A stretch of 21,104 nucleotides of DNA from an uncultured Collinsella sp. (lineage in GTDB: Bacteria > Actinomycetota > Coriobacteriia > Coriobacteriales > Coriobacteriaceae), in NCBI GenBank assembly GCA_934646865.1, contig CAKUEU010000030.1:1-21104 (forward strand). The letters are read 5' to 3'. A model generated the notes under the pieces. It saw only the letters and a list, made by a program, of their open reading frames with translations. It did not search any database and was not told where the DNA came from. This document shows, in pieces, positions 1 to 6,093 of this stretch. Position 1 is the stretch's first letter, and each line of letters opens with the position of its first letter. A program made the translations under genes and the position numbers.

Positions 1-146
1 CCACGTGCCGTGAGAAAGTAGATAGCACGGGGCTCGTAATGGACAGCGCTCACGCAGCGAATTTGCGGTGCGCCACTCTCGTCCACGGTTGCCAGGGAGA
101 GCGTCCCGGCAAGCTGCATCTTTTTGAGGCAAGTCTGAGCATCCAT
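1..146 (-). CDS. Pyridoxamine-5'-phosphate-oxidase-like (PPOX) flavoprotein, N-terminal part
   Basis: The minus-strand frame opens at ATG 146 and reads 48 codons to the window edge, so only the N-terminus is seen. The peptide begins MDAQTCLKKMQLAGTL and continues with SLATVDESGAPQIRCVSAV, then HYEPRAIYFLTARG. This is the usual first strand-turn-strand of small split-barrel FMN-binding (PPOX) proteins, which bind FMN or related cofactors and reduce or oxidise small molecules; the substrate cannot be told from this part. A purine-rich AAGAAGGGA lies upstream of the start. The gene follows the cysteine-repeat peptide by 24 bp on the same strand, so the two are probably co-transcribed, and the divergent HxlR regulator is a plausible controller. 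Family call is fairly secure from the pattern; function is inference. Confidence 0.75.
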   Translation of the reverse strand, partial: MDAQTCLKKMQLAGTLSLATVDESGAPQIRCVSAVHYEPRAIYFLTAR

Positions 147-170
147 TACGAGTCCCTTCTTAGCGATTGC

Positions 171-371
171 TTACTGAGCGTCGGCAGCGCCGCAAGCGGT
201 GCCGCAGGCAGGGGCAGCAGCCGGGTCAGCGGAGCCGCAGGCAGGGGCAGCAGCCGGATCGGCAGAACCGCAGGCAGGAGCGGCCTTGGGGTCGGCGGAG
301 CCGCAAGCGGGCGCAGGATCGGCAGTACCGCAGGAGGCAAAAGCGGCGACGTTCTCGAGATTCTCGGACAT
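171..371 (-). CDS. 66-aa cysteine-repeat peptide with CxxxD motifs (candidate RiPP precursor or thiol/metal-binding peptide)
   Basis: I place the start at ATG 371 (MSENLENVAAF), preceded by AAAGGA; the open frame extends to 467 but that would put the start upstream of the best promoter (433-461). The peptide has a short leader-like N-terminus (residues 1-12) and then six cysteines at 14, 23, 34, 45, 56 and 60. Five are in a CxxxD arrangement (C14/D18, C23/D27, C34/D38, C45/D49, C60/D64) and one is CxxxC (56/60). Residues 21-53 are three 11-residue repeats of the form PACGSADPxAA. No signal peptide or membrane segment is visible. Spaced CxxxD motifs are known from ranthipeptide precursors such as the freyrasin precursor, where a radical SAM enzyme links Cys to Asp; no such enzyme is seen here, but the downstream side is cut by the window edge. 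A metal- or electrophile-binding peptide is an equal alternative. The existence of the gene is well supported; function is unknown. Confidence 0.72.
   Translation of the reverse strand: MSENLENVAAFASCGTADPAPACGSADPKAAPACGSADPAAAPACGSADPAAAPACGTACGAADAQ
213..311 (-). repeat. Three tandem 33-bp units inside the cysteine-repeat gene
   Basis: Each unit encodes PACGSADP plus three small residues. The two right-hand units in peptide order (246-278 and 213-245) differ at 4 of 33 bases by hand count, all silent apart from none that change the motif; the third is more diverged. The in-frame period of 11 codons suggests growth by unit duplication while the motif is kept. Confidence 0.8.
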
Positions 372-432
372 GGCATTTCCTTTCGGTCGAGGATGGCCGG
401 GCGAAGCCATCCAGTTTTTGACGCTCTTTGCG

Positions 433-461
433 TCTATATGCATCATGCAAAAAGTGCGCAA
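433..461 (-). promoter_or_regulatory. Sigma-70-type promoter for the cysteine-repeat peptide / PPOX unit
   Basis: On the minus strand a -35 TTGCGC (461-456) and a -10 TATAGA (438-433) are separated by exactly 17 bases. Transcription would start near 426, leaving a leader of about 55 nt before ATG 371. Predicted from sequence only. Confidence 0.5.
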
Positions 462-493
462 CGACAAAAAGAAGGCACCAATCTATTAGCCAG

Positions 494-507
494 TTACCAA
501 AAGGTAA
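494..507. promoter_or_regulatory. Perfect inverted repeat, candidate HxlR operator
   Basis: TTACC-AAAA-GGTAA is a perfect dyad with 5-bp arms and a 4-bp centre; the arms extend to 6 of 7 matching bases. It lies between the two divergent starts, 33 bp upstream of the minus-strand -35 box and 64 bp upstream of the HxlR start. Winged-helix dimers of this family commonly bind such dyads next to their own gene. Assignment to this HxlR protein is inference. Confidence 0.45.
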
Positions 508-570
508 GTAGTAGCCACAAGCGATAGCGGCTGCGAAAATGTAAGCTGTCCACACGATTGAGGAGTCCCC

Positions 571-903
571 ATGCTTACCAAAGAAGAACTGCCTCCCTGC
601 CCTGTTGCCACGTGTTTTCAACTCTTTGGCAACAAGTGGAAGATCTATATCATCCAGCAGCTCATTAACCGTCCCATGGGCTTTAACGCGCTGCATCGCG
701 CTATCCCGGGCATTAGCCAAAAGGTACTCTCGTCCAACCTCAAGGAAATGGATGCCGCGGGCCTCATTACGCGCACCGTCATCCCCGAGACGCCCATCCG
801 CACCGAATATGCGCTTAGCGAGCTGGGCCACAGCCTCATGCCCATCATCGATTCCCTAGTGGAATGGGGCACCGACTATCAGCAGCTCGTGCGAAACTCC
901 TAA
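571..903 (+). CDS. HxlR-family winged-helix transcriptional regulator
   Basis: A 110-aa protein of typical HxlR length. The opening CPVATCFQLFGNKWKIYIIQ is the family signature (conserved Cys then the GxKW helix), followed by the recognition region GFNALHRAIPGISQKVLSSN and the wing around residues 66-88. C10 and C15 are both present; in relatives such as YodB and HypR the N-terminal cysteine senses quinones, diamide or hypochlorite, so thiol sensing is plausible. The start is ATG 571 with a strong GAGGAG 5 bases upstream. It is transcribed away from the cysteine-repeat peptide and PPOX genes, the arrangement usual for a regulator and its target. A rho-independent terminator follows at 927. 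Effector and targets are inference. Confidence 0.9.
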   Translation: MLTKEELPPCPVATCFQLFGNKWKIYIIQQLINRPMGFNALHRAIPGISQKVLSSNLKEMDAAGLITRTVIPETPIRTEYALSELGHSLMPIIDSLVEWGTDYQQLVRNS

Positions 904-926
904 CGACCACAAACTTTCGCACATTG

Positions 927-966
927 AGCGCCGTGGGGCATATCGCTCCACGGCGCTTACCTTTTT
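927..966 (+). terminator. Rho-independent terminator after the HxlR gene
   Basis: A 13-bp stem (AGCGCCGTGGGGC 927-939 against GCTCCACGGCGCT 945-957, one G-T pair) with a 5-nt loop is followed by TACC and five Ts ending at 966. Confidence 0.85.
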
Positions 967-1044
967 GTGCCTTCTTTTGAAGAAACGAGCCCGGTTGCAC
1001 ACTACTGTCAAACGCACCCGACCCAATTGGATAGGAGGCCAGCC

Positions 1045-1830
1045 ATGAATCAAGCCGAGCGTCGCGTTTGGCTTATCAACGCATTGCTCAATGAGCGACC
1101 GGACGGATGCAGTATTGCAGTCCCCGCCGGAGCCAACGAGCAACGCGATTTGCTCAGAGCCCTTATGAACGTGCGGCCGCCCGAGGCGCTTGCGGCCGAG
1201 ACGCTCGAAATACAAGACACCTACTTGCAGCAACGCCTTCTTGAGCGCGGCGGAGCGACCGATGCCAGCACGCTCCCCTACCGCGATCGCGTTGCCATCT
1301 GGCGCGGCGACATTACGCTGCTTAAGACCGATGCCATCGTCAATGCAGCCAACAGCCAAATGCTCGGCTGCTTTGTGCCAGGGCATAGCTGCATCGACAA
1401 CGCCATCCACACCTACGCCGGCATGCAGCTACGTCTGGCGTGCGCCAATCTCATGGACGAACAGGGGCACGAGGAACCGACGGCACACGTCAAAGTCACA
1501 CCGGCGTTCAATCTGCCCAGCAGCTACGTTTTCCACACCGTCGGCCCCATCGCGCCCAGCCATAAGCCCGGCCCGCGCGAGGAATTGCTGCTACGCCGCT
1601 GCTACACCAGCTGTCTGGAAGAAGCGACACGCCGAGAACTCGACACCCTCGCGTTCTGTTGCATCTCTACCGGCGTGTTTGGCTATCCCCAGGAAGCTGC
1701 CGCGCGTGTGGCCATCGATACCGTTCGTCATCATCTAGACCATAACGACCCCGACCTTAAGGTGATCTTCAATGTTTTTCTCGCGTCTGACGAGGCAATC
1801 TACCGCAGCCTTCTCCAAACAAATCGATAA
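1045..1830 (+). CDS. Zinc-containing macrodomain protein-ADP-ribose hydrolase
   Basis: A 261-aa protein starting at ATG 1045, chosen for the GGAGG 9 bases upstream; the frame stays open to 967 without another good site. Residues 1-80 are the helical N-terminal extension usual in this subfamily. The macrodomain runs from about 82: RGDITLLKTDAIVNAAN binds the ADP-ribose, and GCFVPGHSCID at 108-118 supplies the zinc ligands C109, H114 and C116 that define the Zn-macrodomain group. HTVGP and CCISTGVFGYP form the later binding loops. Characterised relatives from Staphylococcus and Streptococcus remove mono-ADP-ribose placed by the partner class-M sirtuin. The 3' end overlaps the SirTM gene by 59 bp, indicating translation from one message. 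The family is secure; the modified target is not visible here. Confidence 0.93.
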   Translation: MNQAERRVWLINALLNERPDGCSIAVPAGANEQRDLLRALMNVRPPEALAAETLEIQDTYLQQRLLERGGATDASTLPYRDRVAIWRGDITLLKTDAIVNAANSQMLGCFVPGHSCIDNAIHTYAGMQLRLACANLMDEQGHEEPTAHVKVTPAFNLPSSYVFHTVGPIAPSHKPGPREELLLRRCYTSCLEEATRRELDTLAFCCISTGVFGYPQEAAARVAIDTVRHHLDHNDPDLKVIFNVFLASDEAIYRSLLQTNR

Positions 1831-2656
1831 GCTCCAAGCTGCACTCGATGCATCTGATGCCGTGGTAATCGGTGCCGGAGCAGGACTCTCGACCGCCGCC
1901 GGATACGCCTATTCGGGCGAGCGTTTCGAGAAGCTCTTTGGCGACTTTGCCGCACGCTACGGCTTTACCGATATGTATTCCGGCGGTTTCTATCCCTATG
2001 ATTTGCTCGAGGAGTACTGGGCGTTTTGGAGCCGCTACATTATGTGCAACCGATACGATCCCGTACCGACGCCGCTCTACGAACAGCTCTTGAGCATAGT
2101 GCGCGACCGCGACTACTTTGTGCTGACCACAAACGTGGACCATTGTTTCCAGCGCGCCGGCTTTGACAAGCAGCGGCTCTTTTACACGCAGGGAGACTAC
2201 GGCCTGTTCCAGTGCAGCAAACCCTGCTGCCAGGAGACATGGGACAACGAAGAGCTCGTACGCCATATGGTCGCCGCTCAACAGGACCTGCGCATTCCAT
2301 CTGCGCTTGTACCCCACTGCCCCCACTGTGGCGCCCCGCTTACGATGAACCTGCGCGCCGACGATACGTTTGTGCAGGATAAGGGGTGGTACACTGCCGC
2401 CGATCGCTACCAGGATTTCCTGCGCCGTCACAGCAATATGCGCATTCTGTTCTTGGAGCTTGGCGTAGGCGGCAACACGCCCGTCATCATCAAGTATCCG
2501 TTTTGGCAGATGACAGCCAAAAACGAGCGCGCCATGTATGCATGCGTCAACCTTGGCGAGGCAGTCGCTCCGACAGAAATCGCCAATCGCAGCATTCTGA
2601 TCGACGCCGGTGCCGAACGCGTAGTAGAAGCACTTGCCGTCCAGGCCGTCAGATAG
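1772..2656 (+). CDS. Class-M sirtuin (SirTM), protein ADP-ribosyltransferase
   Basis: A 294-aa sirtuin fold. GAGAGLSTAAGY (34-45) binds NAD, TTNVDH (119-124) matches the canonical TQNID loop, and C148, C152, C183 and C186 form the zinc site. At the position of the canonical catalytic His (eight residues before C148) the protein has Q140 in TQGDYG. Loss of that His is a hallmark of SirTM enzymes, which transfer ADP-ribose to protein rather than deacylate. The start ATG 1772 lies inside the macrodomain gene and has AAGGTGA six bases upstream; no later in-frame ATG with a site exists. In described operons the pair sits with a lipoylated GcvH-like target and an LplA2 ligase; neither is found next to it here, where a convergent tRNA-dihydrouridine synthase follows. 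Confidence 0.92.
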   Translation: MFFSRLTRQSTAAFSKQIDKLQAALDASDAVVIGAGAGLSTAAGYAYSGERFEKLFGDFAARYGFTDMYSGGFYPYDLLEEYWAFWSRYIMCNRYDPVPTPLYEQLLSIVRDRDYFVLTTNVDHCFQRAGFDKQRLFYTQGDYGLFQCSKPCCQETWDNEELVRHMVAAQQDLRIPSALVPHCPHCGAPLTMNLRADDTFVQDKGWYTAADRYQDFLRRHSNMRILFLELGVGGNTPVIIKYPFWQMTAKNERAMYACVNLGEAVAPTEIANRSILIDAGAERVVEALAVQAVR

Positions 2657-2681
2657 CAAGGGCAATACCGTCCTCAAACAT

Positions 2682-2734
2682 GTACGCCAGCATCCAAAAA
2701 CGACATTTTTCGACATCTTTGGATGCTAGCGTAC
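2682..2734. repeat. Long near-perfect inverted repeat downstream of SirTM
   Basis: Arms of 17 bp (2682-2698 GTACGCCAGCATCCAAA, 2718-2734) match at 16 of 17 positions. The 19-nt centre contains CGACAT twice. It starts 25 bp after the SirTM stop and could form a stable hairpin on either strand; no run of Ts follows on the plus strand. It may act as a bidirectional terminator or be a dispersed repetitive element. Confidence 0.7.
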
Positions 2735-2750
2735 AGCTTTTGGGTAGTCG

Positions 2751-2794
2751 TTGGGGACGTTCTTGAATGACTAGTCGTTAAAGAACGTCCCCAA
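2751..2794. terminator. Perfect 14-bp inverted repeat between convergent genes, putative bidirectional terminator
   Basis: TTGGGGACGTTCTT (2751-2764) is exactly complementary to 2781-2794 with a 16-nt loop that itself contains GACTAGTC. TGACTAGT occurs both in the loop and just after the right arm. It ends 7 bp from the stop codon of the minus-strand dihydrouridine synthase gene and 95 bp past the SirTM stop. The GGGGACG core resembles REP-type palindromes; terminator role is inference from position. Confidence 0.6.
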
Positions 2795-2801
2795 TGACTA
2801 G

Positions 2802-3761
2802 TTAACCGTGGAAGCGGGCTGTGGGCGCGAGCGGTTGCTCGTGGAAGACGCGGTCGACGGCGGCGCGATATTCGTCGACCTTCTTGGTCTTGCGCACAAG
2901 CTTGTGGACGGTAGCGGGATCAGCGAAAGCGCATTTGGCGTAGAACCACCATTCCTTCATGCGAAAGACCGCGTTGCCGCCAATCTCTTCTGCATAGGCC
3001 GCAAACAACGTGTCGTGGAAACGCTGCAGCTCGGCGGCCGTGGCAGCAGGGCCGCCCTTGACCATGCGGGCAAGCGCAGGGTTCGCGAGCAAACCGCGCC
3101 CCAGCATCACGTGGCGCGTGCCGGGATAGGCCTCCACCAGCGCATCCATGTCCTCAAGATCAAAGATGTCGCCGTTATAGGCCACCGGGAACGGCGCACG
3201 CTCCAGCGTCTCACCGTAAAACGCTTTGCGCGGCGAGCCCGTGTAGCGATCCTTCTGCACGCGCGGGTGGACGATCAGCTCTGCCAACGGCATGCGGCAA
3301 TACAGGTCGAGCACGCGCTCGTACTCATCATCGCTCTCGAGCCCCAATCTGGTCTTTACCGACACCGGCAACGGCGAGCGCTCGCACACGTCACGCAAAA
3401 ACACCTCGAGCTCATCCAGGTTGCGCAGGAAACCCGAGCCCTTGCCCTTGGCGACGACCGTCCCCGAAGGACAACCAAGATTGAGGTTGACCTCGCGGTA
3501 GCCCATATCGGCGAGCACTTGCGCCGCCCACACAAACTCGTCCGCGTTCTTGGACATAAGCTGTGGCACCACGTTGAGCCCCTGGTTGTTTGCGGGATCG
3601 ACTTCCTTTAACGCCTTGCCGCCAAAACGGTTGCCCACCCGCGGCGGCGGCAAAAACGGCGTGTAGTAGCAGTCGAGCGCACCAAAGCATTCCGCATGCA
3701 CGCGGCGGAACACATGCCCGGTAATCCCCTCCATGGGAGCCAGCGATAGAATCATCAACAT
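2802..3761 (-). CDS. dus: tRNA-dihydrouridine synthase
   Basis: A 319-aa TIM-barrel flavoenzyme that reduces uridine to dihydrouridine in tRNA using FMN and NADPH. LAPMEGITG opens the barrel, VNLNLGCPSG carries the catalytic cysteine C97, K137-type SVKTRLG and HPRVQKDRYTG contact the flavin, and YNGDIF and MLGRGLLANP close the FMN phosphate site. Length is normal for the family. The start is uncertain between ATG 3761, ATG 3755 and TTG 3764; none has a convincing ribosome site, only GAAAG. A 31-bp palindrome sits 14 bp upstream, separating it from the LysR gene on the same strand, so it may have its own weak promoter or depend on read-through. The exact Dus subfamily cannot be assigned from motifs alone. 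Confidence 0.93.
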   Translation of the reverse strand: MLMILSLAPMEGITGHVFRRVHAECFGALDCYYTPFLPPPRVGNRFGGKALKEVDPANNQGLNVVPQLMSKNADEFVWAAQVLADMGYREVNLNLGCPSGTVVAKGKGSGFLRNLDELEVFLRDVCERSPLPVSVKTRLGLESDDEYERVLDLYCRMPLAELIVHPRVQKDRYTGSPRKAFYGETLERAPFPVAYNGDIFDLEDMDALVEAYPGTRHVMLGRGLLANPALARMVKGGPAATAAELQRFHDTLFAAYAEEIGGNAVFRMKEWWFYAKCAFADPATVHKLVRKTKKVDEYRAAVDRVFHEQPLAPTARFHG

Positions 3762-3775
3762 CAACTTTCAAATCT

Positions 3776-3806
3776 ATGTGACAAAGGGACAGTCCCTTTG
3801 TCACAT
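3776..3806. repeat. 31-bp perfect palindrome, copy 1
   Basis: Arm ATGTGACAAAGGGAC (3776-3790), one centre base A, then the exact complement 3792-3806. It begins 3 bp past the stop codon of the minus-strand LysR gene. Copy 2 at 12160-12190 is the same element in the other orientation (centre T). Likely serves as a terminator hairpin and belongs to a dispersed palindromic family. Confidence 0.85.
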
Positions 3807-3809
3807 GCA

Positions 3810-4694
3810 TTATGCCTTGCGCTTTAAGCGATTCAGAAACTCTTCGCAGGCGCGCGAACGCAGGCGGTACTTTTTCCATACCAAGAAGGACGCGATCTCG
3901 ATCGGTGGGTCAAGCGGCACAAATCGCATCTGGGAGCTCGCATCCACTTGCAGCAGATGATCGATGCCCATGGCGCACGCCGCGCCCGAGCGGATGAGAT
4001 GCGAGGCGTTGCCGATCAAGTCGAAGCGCCCCACCACGTTAAGGGCTTCGGGGTCAATCCGCCCGCCCGACCATGCCACCAGGTCAATCGCCTTATTTGA
4101 TGTGCGCGAACTCAGCAGCAGCGGCATCTTTGCCAAATCGACCGGGGTCAGCAAATCAAGCTTGCCCCACGGTCCATCGCTCGCTACAGTCACACCCGCC
4201 CGATCGGTTTGCGGAATACGAACCCATTCGTATTTTTCCAGGTTAACCGGCTCCAGCAGCAAGGCAAAGTCCAGCAGTCCGCGCTCCAAGCGCTCCTCGG
4301 TCGCGTCGGCATTGCCCGTGTAAAGCTCAATCGTCACGGCTGGATAATCACGGCGCAGCGCAGCAAACGTATCCAGCACATAGCTCATGGCCTGCGTTTC
4401 GCCCGCGCCGATCCGTATGTTGCCGGCAATGCCGAGCTCTTGGTCGCCCATCTCCGATTCGGTCTGGTCCACCAGCGCCAGAATCTCTTCGGCGCGCTGA
4501 CGCAGGCGCATACCGTCCCCCGTGAGCACGCACGACCGATTGGTCCGCTCAAACAGCTCCACGCCCAGCTCGCGCTCCAAGTCTGCAATCTGGCGTGACA
4601 GCGTGGGCTGCGTCACGTGCAACACGTTGGCCGCTTCGGTCATGTTTTCCTCGCGCGCTACCGCTAAAAAGTATCGCAGGGTTCGCAGCTCCAT
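3810..4694 (-). CDS. LysR-family transcriptional regulator
   Basis: A 294-aa protein, normal for the family, starting at ATG 4694 (MELRTLRYFLAVAREENMT); the open frame reaches 4748, but the family always begins at this ELR(T/Q)LRYF motif. The winged helix covers residues 1-60 with recognition helix VTQPTLSRQIADLE, followed by a dimerisation helix to about 90 and a periplasmic-binding-protein-like effector domain (95-290) containing IRIGAGETQAMSYV and the DFALLLEP strand. It is divergent from the aldo/keto reductase operon with 152 bp between starts, the standard layout for a LysR protein controlling the neighbour and itself. Effector unknown. A palindrome follows 3 bp after the stop. Confidence 0.93.
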   Translation of the reverse strand: MELRTLRYFLAVAREENMTEAANVLHVTQPTLSRQIADLERELGVELFERTNRSCVLTGDGMRLRQRAEEILALVDQTESEMGDQELGIAGNIRIGAGETQAMSYVLDTFAALRRDYPAVTIELYTGNADATEERLERGLLDFALLLEPVNLEKYEWVRIPQTDRAGVTVASDGPWGKLDLLTPVDLAKMPLLLSSRTSNKAIDLVAWSGGRIDPEALNVVGRFDLIGNASHLIRSGAACAMGIDHLLQVDASSQMRFVPLDPPIEIASFLVWKKYRLRSRACEEFLNRLKRKA

Positions 4695-4846
4695 CGCAGC
4701 CCCCAACTCCGTCCGAAATTCCGTCCGCAATATCCGGTAGTCTATCATTCGTAATTCGTATATCTAGGTAGTCAACATAAGCAATATACATTACCAGGAT
4801 GCCAACGTACGCTATAGCCATACCCCACAGAAGTATGGAGGACGCT
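4695..4846. promoter_or_regulatory. Divergent LysR / aldo-keto reductase control region
   Basis: This AT-rich gap holds a tandem ATTCGTA (4747-4753 and 4754-4760) and GTATAT (4758-4763) mirrored by ATATAC (4784-4789) across 20 bases. For the LysR side, TTGCTT and TATACG are 16 bases apart on the minus strand. For the plus side a TATACA lies at 4785-4790 without a good -35, as is common for activator-dependent promoters. The mirrored pair is wider than the usual T-N11-A box, so operator assignment is tentative. Confidence 0.4.
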
Positions 4847-5866
4847 ATGCAGTACACCACCCTTGGACATTCCAACATTAAGATCTCCAAGCTTTGCCTG
4901 GGCGGCATGAGCTTTGGCGAGGCAAGCTCCGATTTTCACCAGTGGACTATCGGGCCTGGTGAGACTCGTGCCGTCATCAAGCGTGCAATCGATGCCGGCG
5001 TGAACTTCATCGACACCGCTAACTGCTACAGCTTTGGCACGAGCGAGGAATACATTGGCGCCGCGCTGCGCGACCTGGGTATCGCGCGCGAAGATGTCGT
5101 TCTTGCCAGCAAGGTCCACTTTAACGACGGCGGTCTCTCCGCCGCCGCTATCAAGCGCGAGATCGAAGGCTCGCTCAAGCGCCTGGGCACCGACTATCTG
5201 GACCTCCACATCATCCACCGTTTTGACTACGACGTGCCCATGGAGGAGACCATGGAGGCACTCGACGACTTGGTACGCGAGGGCAAGGTTCGCGCACTGG
5301 GCGCCAGCGCCATGTACGCCTACCAGCTGCATAACATGCAGGTTATTGCCGAGCAAAACGGCTGGACCAAGTTCACGAGCATGCAGTGCCACTACAACCT
5401 GCTCTATCGCGAGGACGAGCGCGAGATGATTCCGGTATGCCGCCAGTACGATATGGCCATCACGCCGTATAGTCCCATGGCCTCCGGCCACCTGTGCCGC
5501 CCCACCTGGGAGAACACCAGCACGCGCGGTACCACCGACAAGACCATGGTCAACAAGTACGATCACGACCGCGCCATCGATATGCCGATTGTTGAGCGTG
5601 TGGCCAAGGTCGCGGCCGATCACGGCGTGCCGATGTCTCAGGTGGCGCTCGCATGGCACTGGGCACGTGGCGTCGAGGCCCCCATCGTGGGCTGCTCCAA
5701 GCCCGAGCGCGTCGATGACGCCGTAGCAGCACTCGACCTGGCCCTCTCCCCCGCCGAGGTCGACTTCCTCGAGGAACTCTACCAGCCGCATGCGCTCGTG
5801 GGGCCCAAGGGCCGTCCGGGCGAGAAGGCGCTCGCCGGTACCACCAAGGTCAAAACGACCCGCTAG
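4847..5866 (+). CDS. Aldo/keto reductase
   Basis: A 339-aa NADPH-dependent reductase of the (beta/alpha)8 AKR fold. The catalytic tetrad is complete: D56 and Y61 in FIDTANCYSFGTSEEYIG, K89 in VLASKV, H124 in DLHIIHRFDYD. The cofactor end has the IVGCSKPERVDDAVAALD signature. It most resembles the YajO/general-stress type of AKR acting on small aldehydes or sugars; the substrate cannot be read from sequence. Start ATG 4847 follows GGAGGA by 5 bases; upstream in-frame ATGs lack a site. It is first of three genes with gaps of 8 and 3 bp, so one operon, with the divergent LysR as probable regulator. Confidence 0.93.
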   Translation: MQYTTLGHSNIKISKLCLGGMSFGEASSDFHQWTIGPGETRAVIKRAIDAGVNFIDTANCYSFGTSEEYIGAALRDLGIAREDVVLASKVHFNDGGLSAAAIKREIEGSLKRLGTDYLDLHIIHRFDYDVPMEETMEALDDLVREGKVRALGASAMYAYQLHNMQVIAEQNGWTKFTSMQCHYNLLYREDEREMIPVCRQYDMAITPYSPMASGHLCRPTWENTSTRGTTDKTMVNKYDHDRAIDMPIVERVAKVAADHGVPMSQVALAWHWARGVEAPIVGCSKPERVDDAVAALDLALSPAEVDFLEELYQPHALVGPKGRPGEKALAGTTKVKTTR

Positions 5867-5874
5867 GCCACGCC

Positions 5875-6090
5875 ATGGACGAAAAGACCATCGCAAACCT
5901 ACGTGACGCCGGCTGTTGCGACGCACTCATCGGCGAGCTCTCGGAGCTGCCAAGTACGTGTGCCCGCATCTGCCGCCTTAAGACCTACCGTCGCGACCTG
6001 CTCGACCGCGTCCATGCCGAGCAGCGCAAGCTCGAGATCCTCGATTACCTCATCCACATACTGCAAGAAGAATGCAGAGCAAAGGAGTAA
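5875..6090 (+). CDS. Small helical protein of unknown function
   Basis: A 71-aa protein not matched to a named family. It is predicted to be two or three helices: a C-terminal amphipathic stretch with LLDRVHAEQRKLEILDYLIH resembles small oligomerising proteins found beside redox enzymes. Four cysteines (14, 15, 29, 33) precede a charged half, with one more (66) near the end. Its start is 8 bp after the reductase stop and its stop is 3 bp before the next ATG; no strong ribosome site is seen, so coupled translation is likely. Tight spacing on both sides is the main evidence that it is real. A subunit or regulator of the neighbouring enzymes is a guess. Confidence 0.75.
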   Translation: MDEKTIANLRDAGCCDALIGELSELPSTCARICRLKTYRRDLLDRVHAEQRKLEILDYLIHILQEECRAKE

Positions 6091-6093
6091 CCC

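Noticed and set aside
213..311. Possible CRISPR-like tandem array
   Set aside because: Units are contiguous 33-bp coding repeats without spacers and keep an open reading frame.
39..527. 162-aa plus-strand ORF with Gly/Ser/Arg repeats
   Set aside because: It is the antisense shadow of the cysteine-repeat gene and PPOX start; its repeats come from the 33-bp units.
226..831. 201-aa minus-strand ORF
   Set aside because: Mostly antisense to the HxlR gene, no ribosome site, and out of frame with the real peptide.
4772..5926. 384-aa minus-strand ORF
   Set aside because: Antisense shadow of the aldo/keto reductase, which has all catalytic residues; low-complexity Val/Gly/His composition is typical of high-GC shadows.
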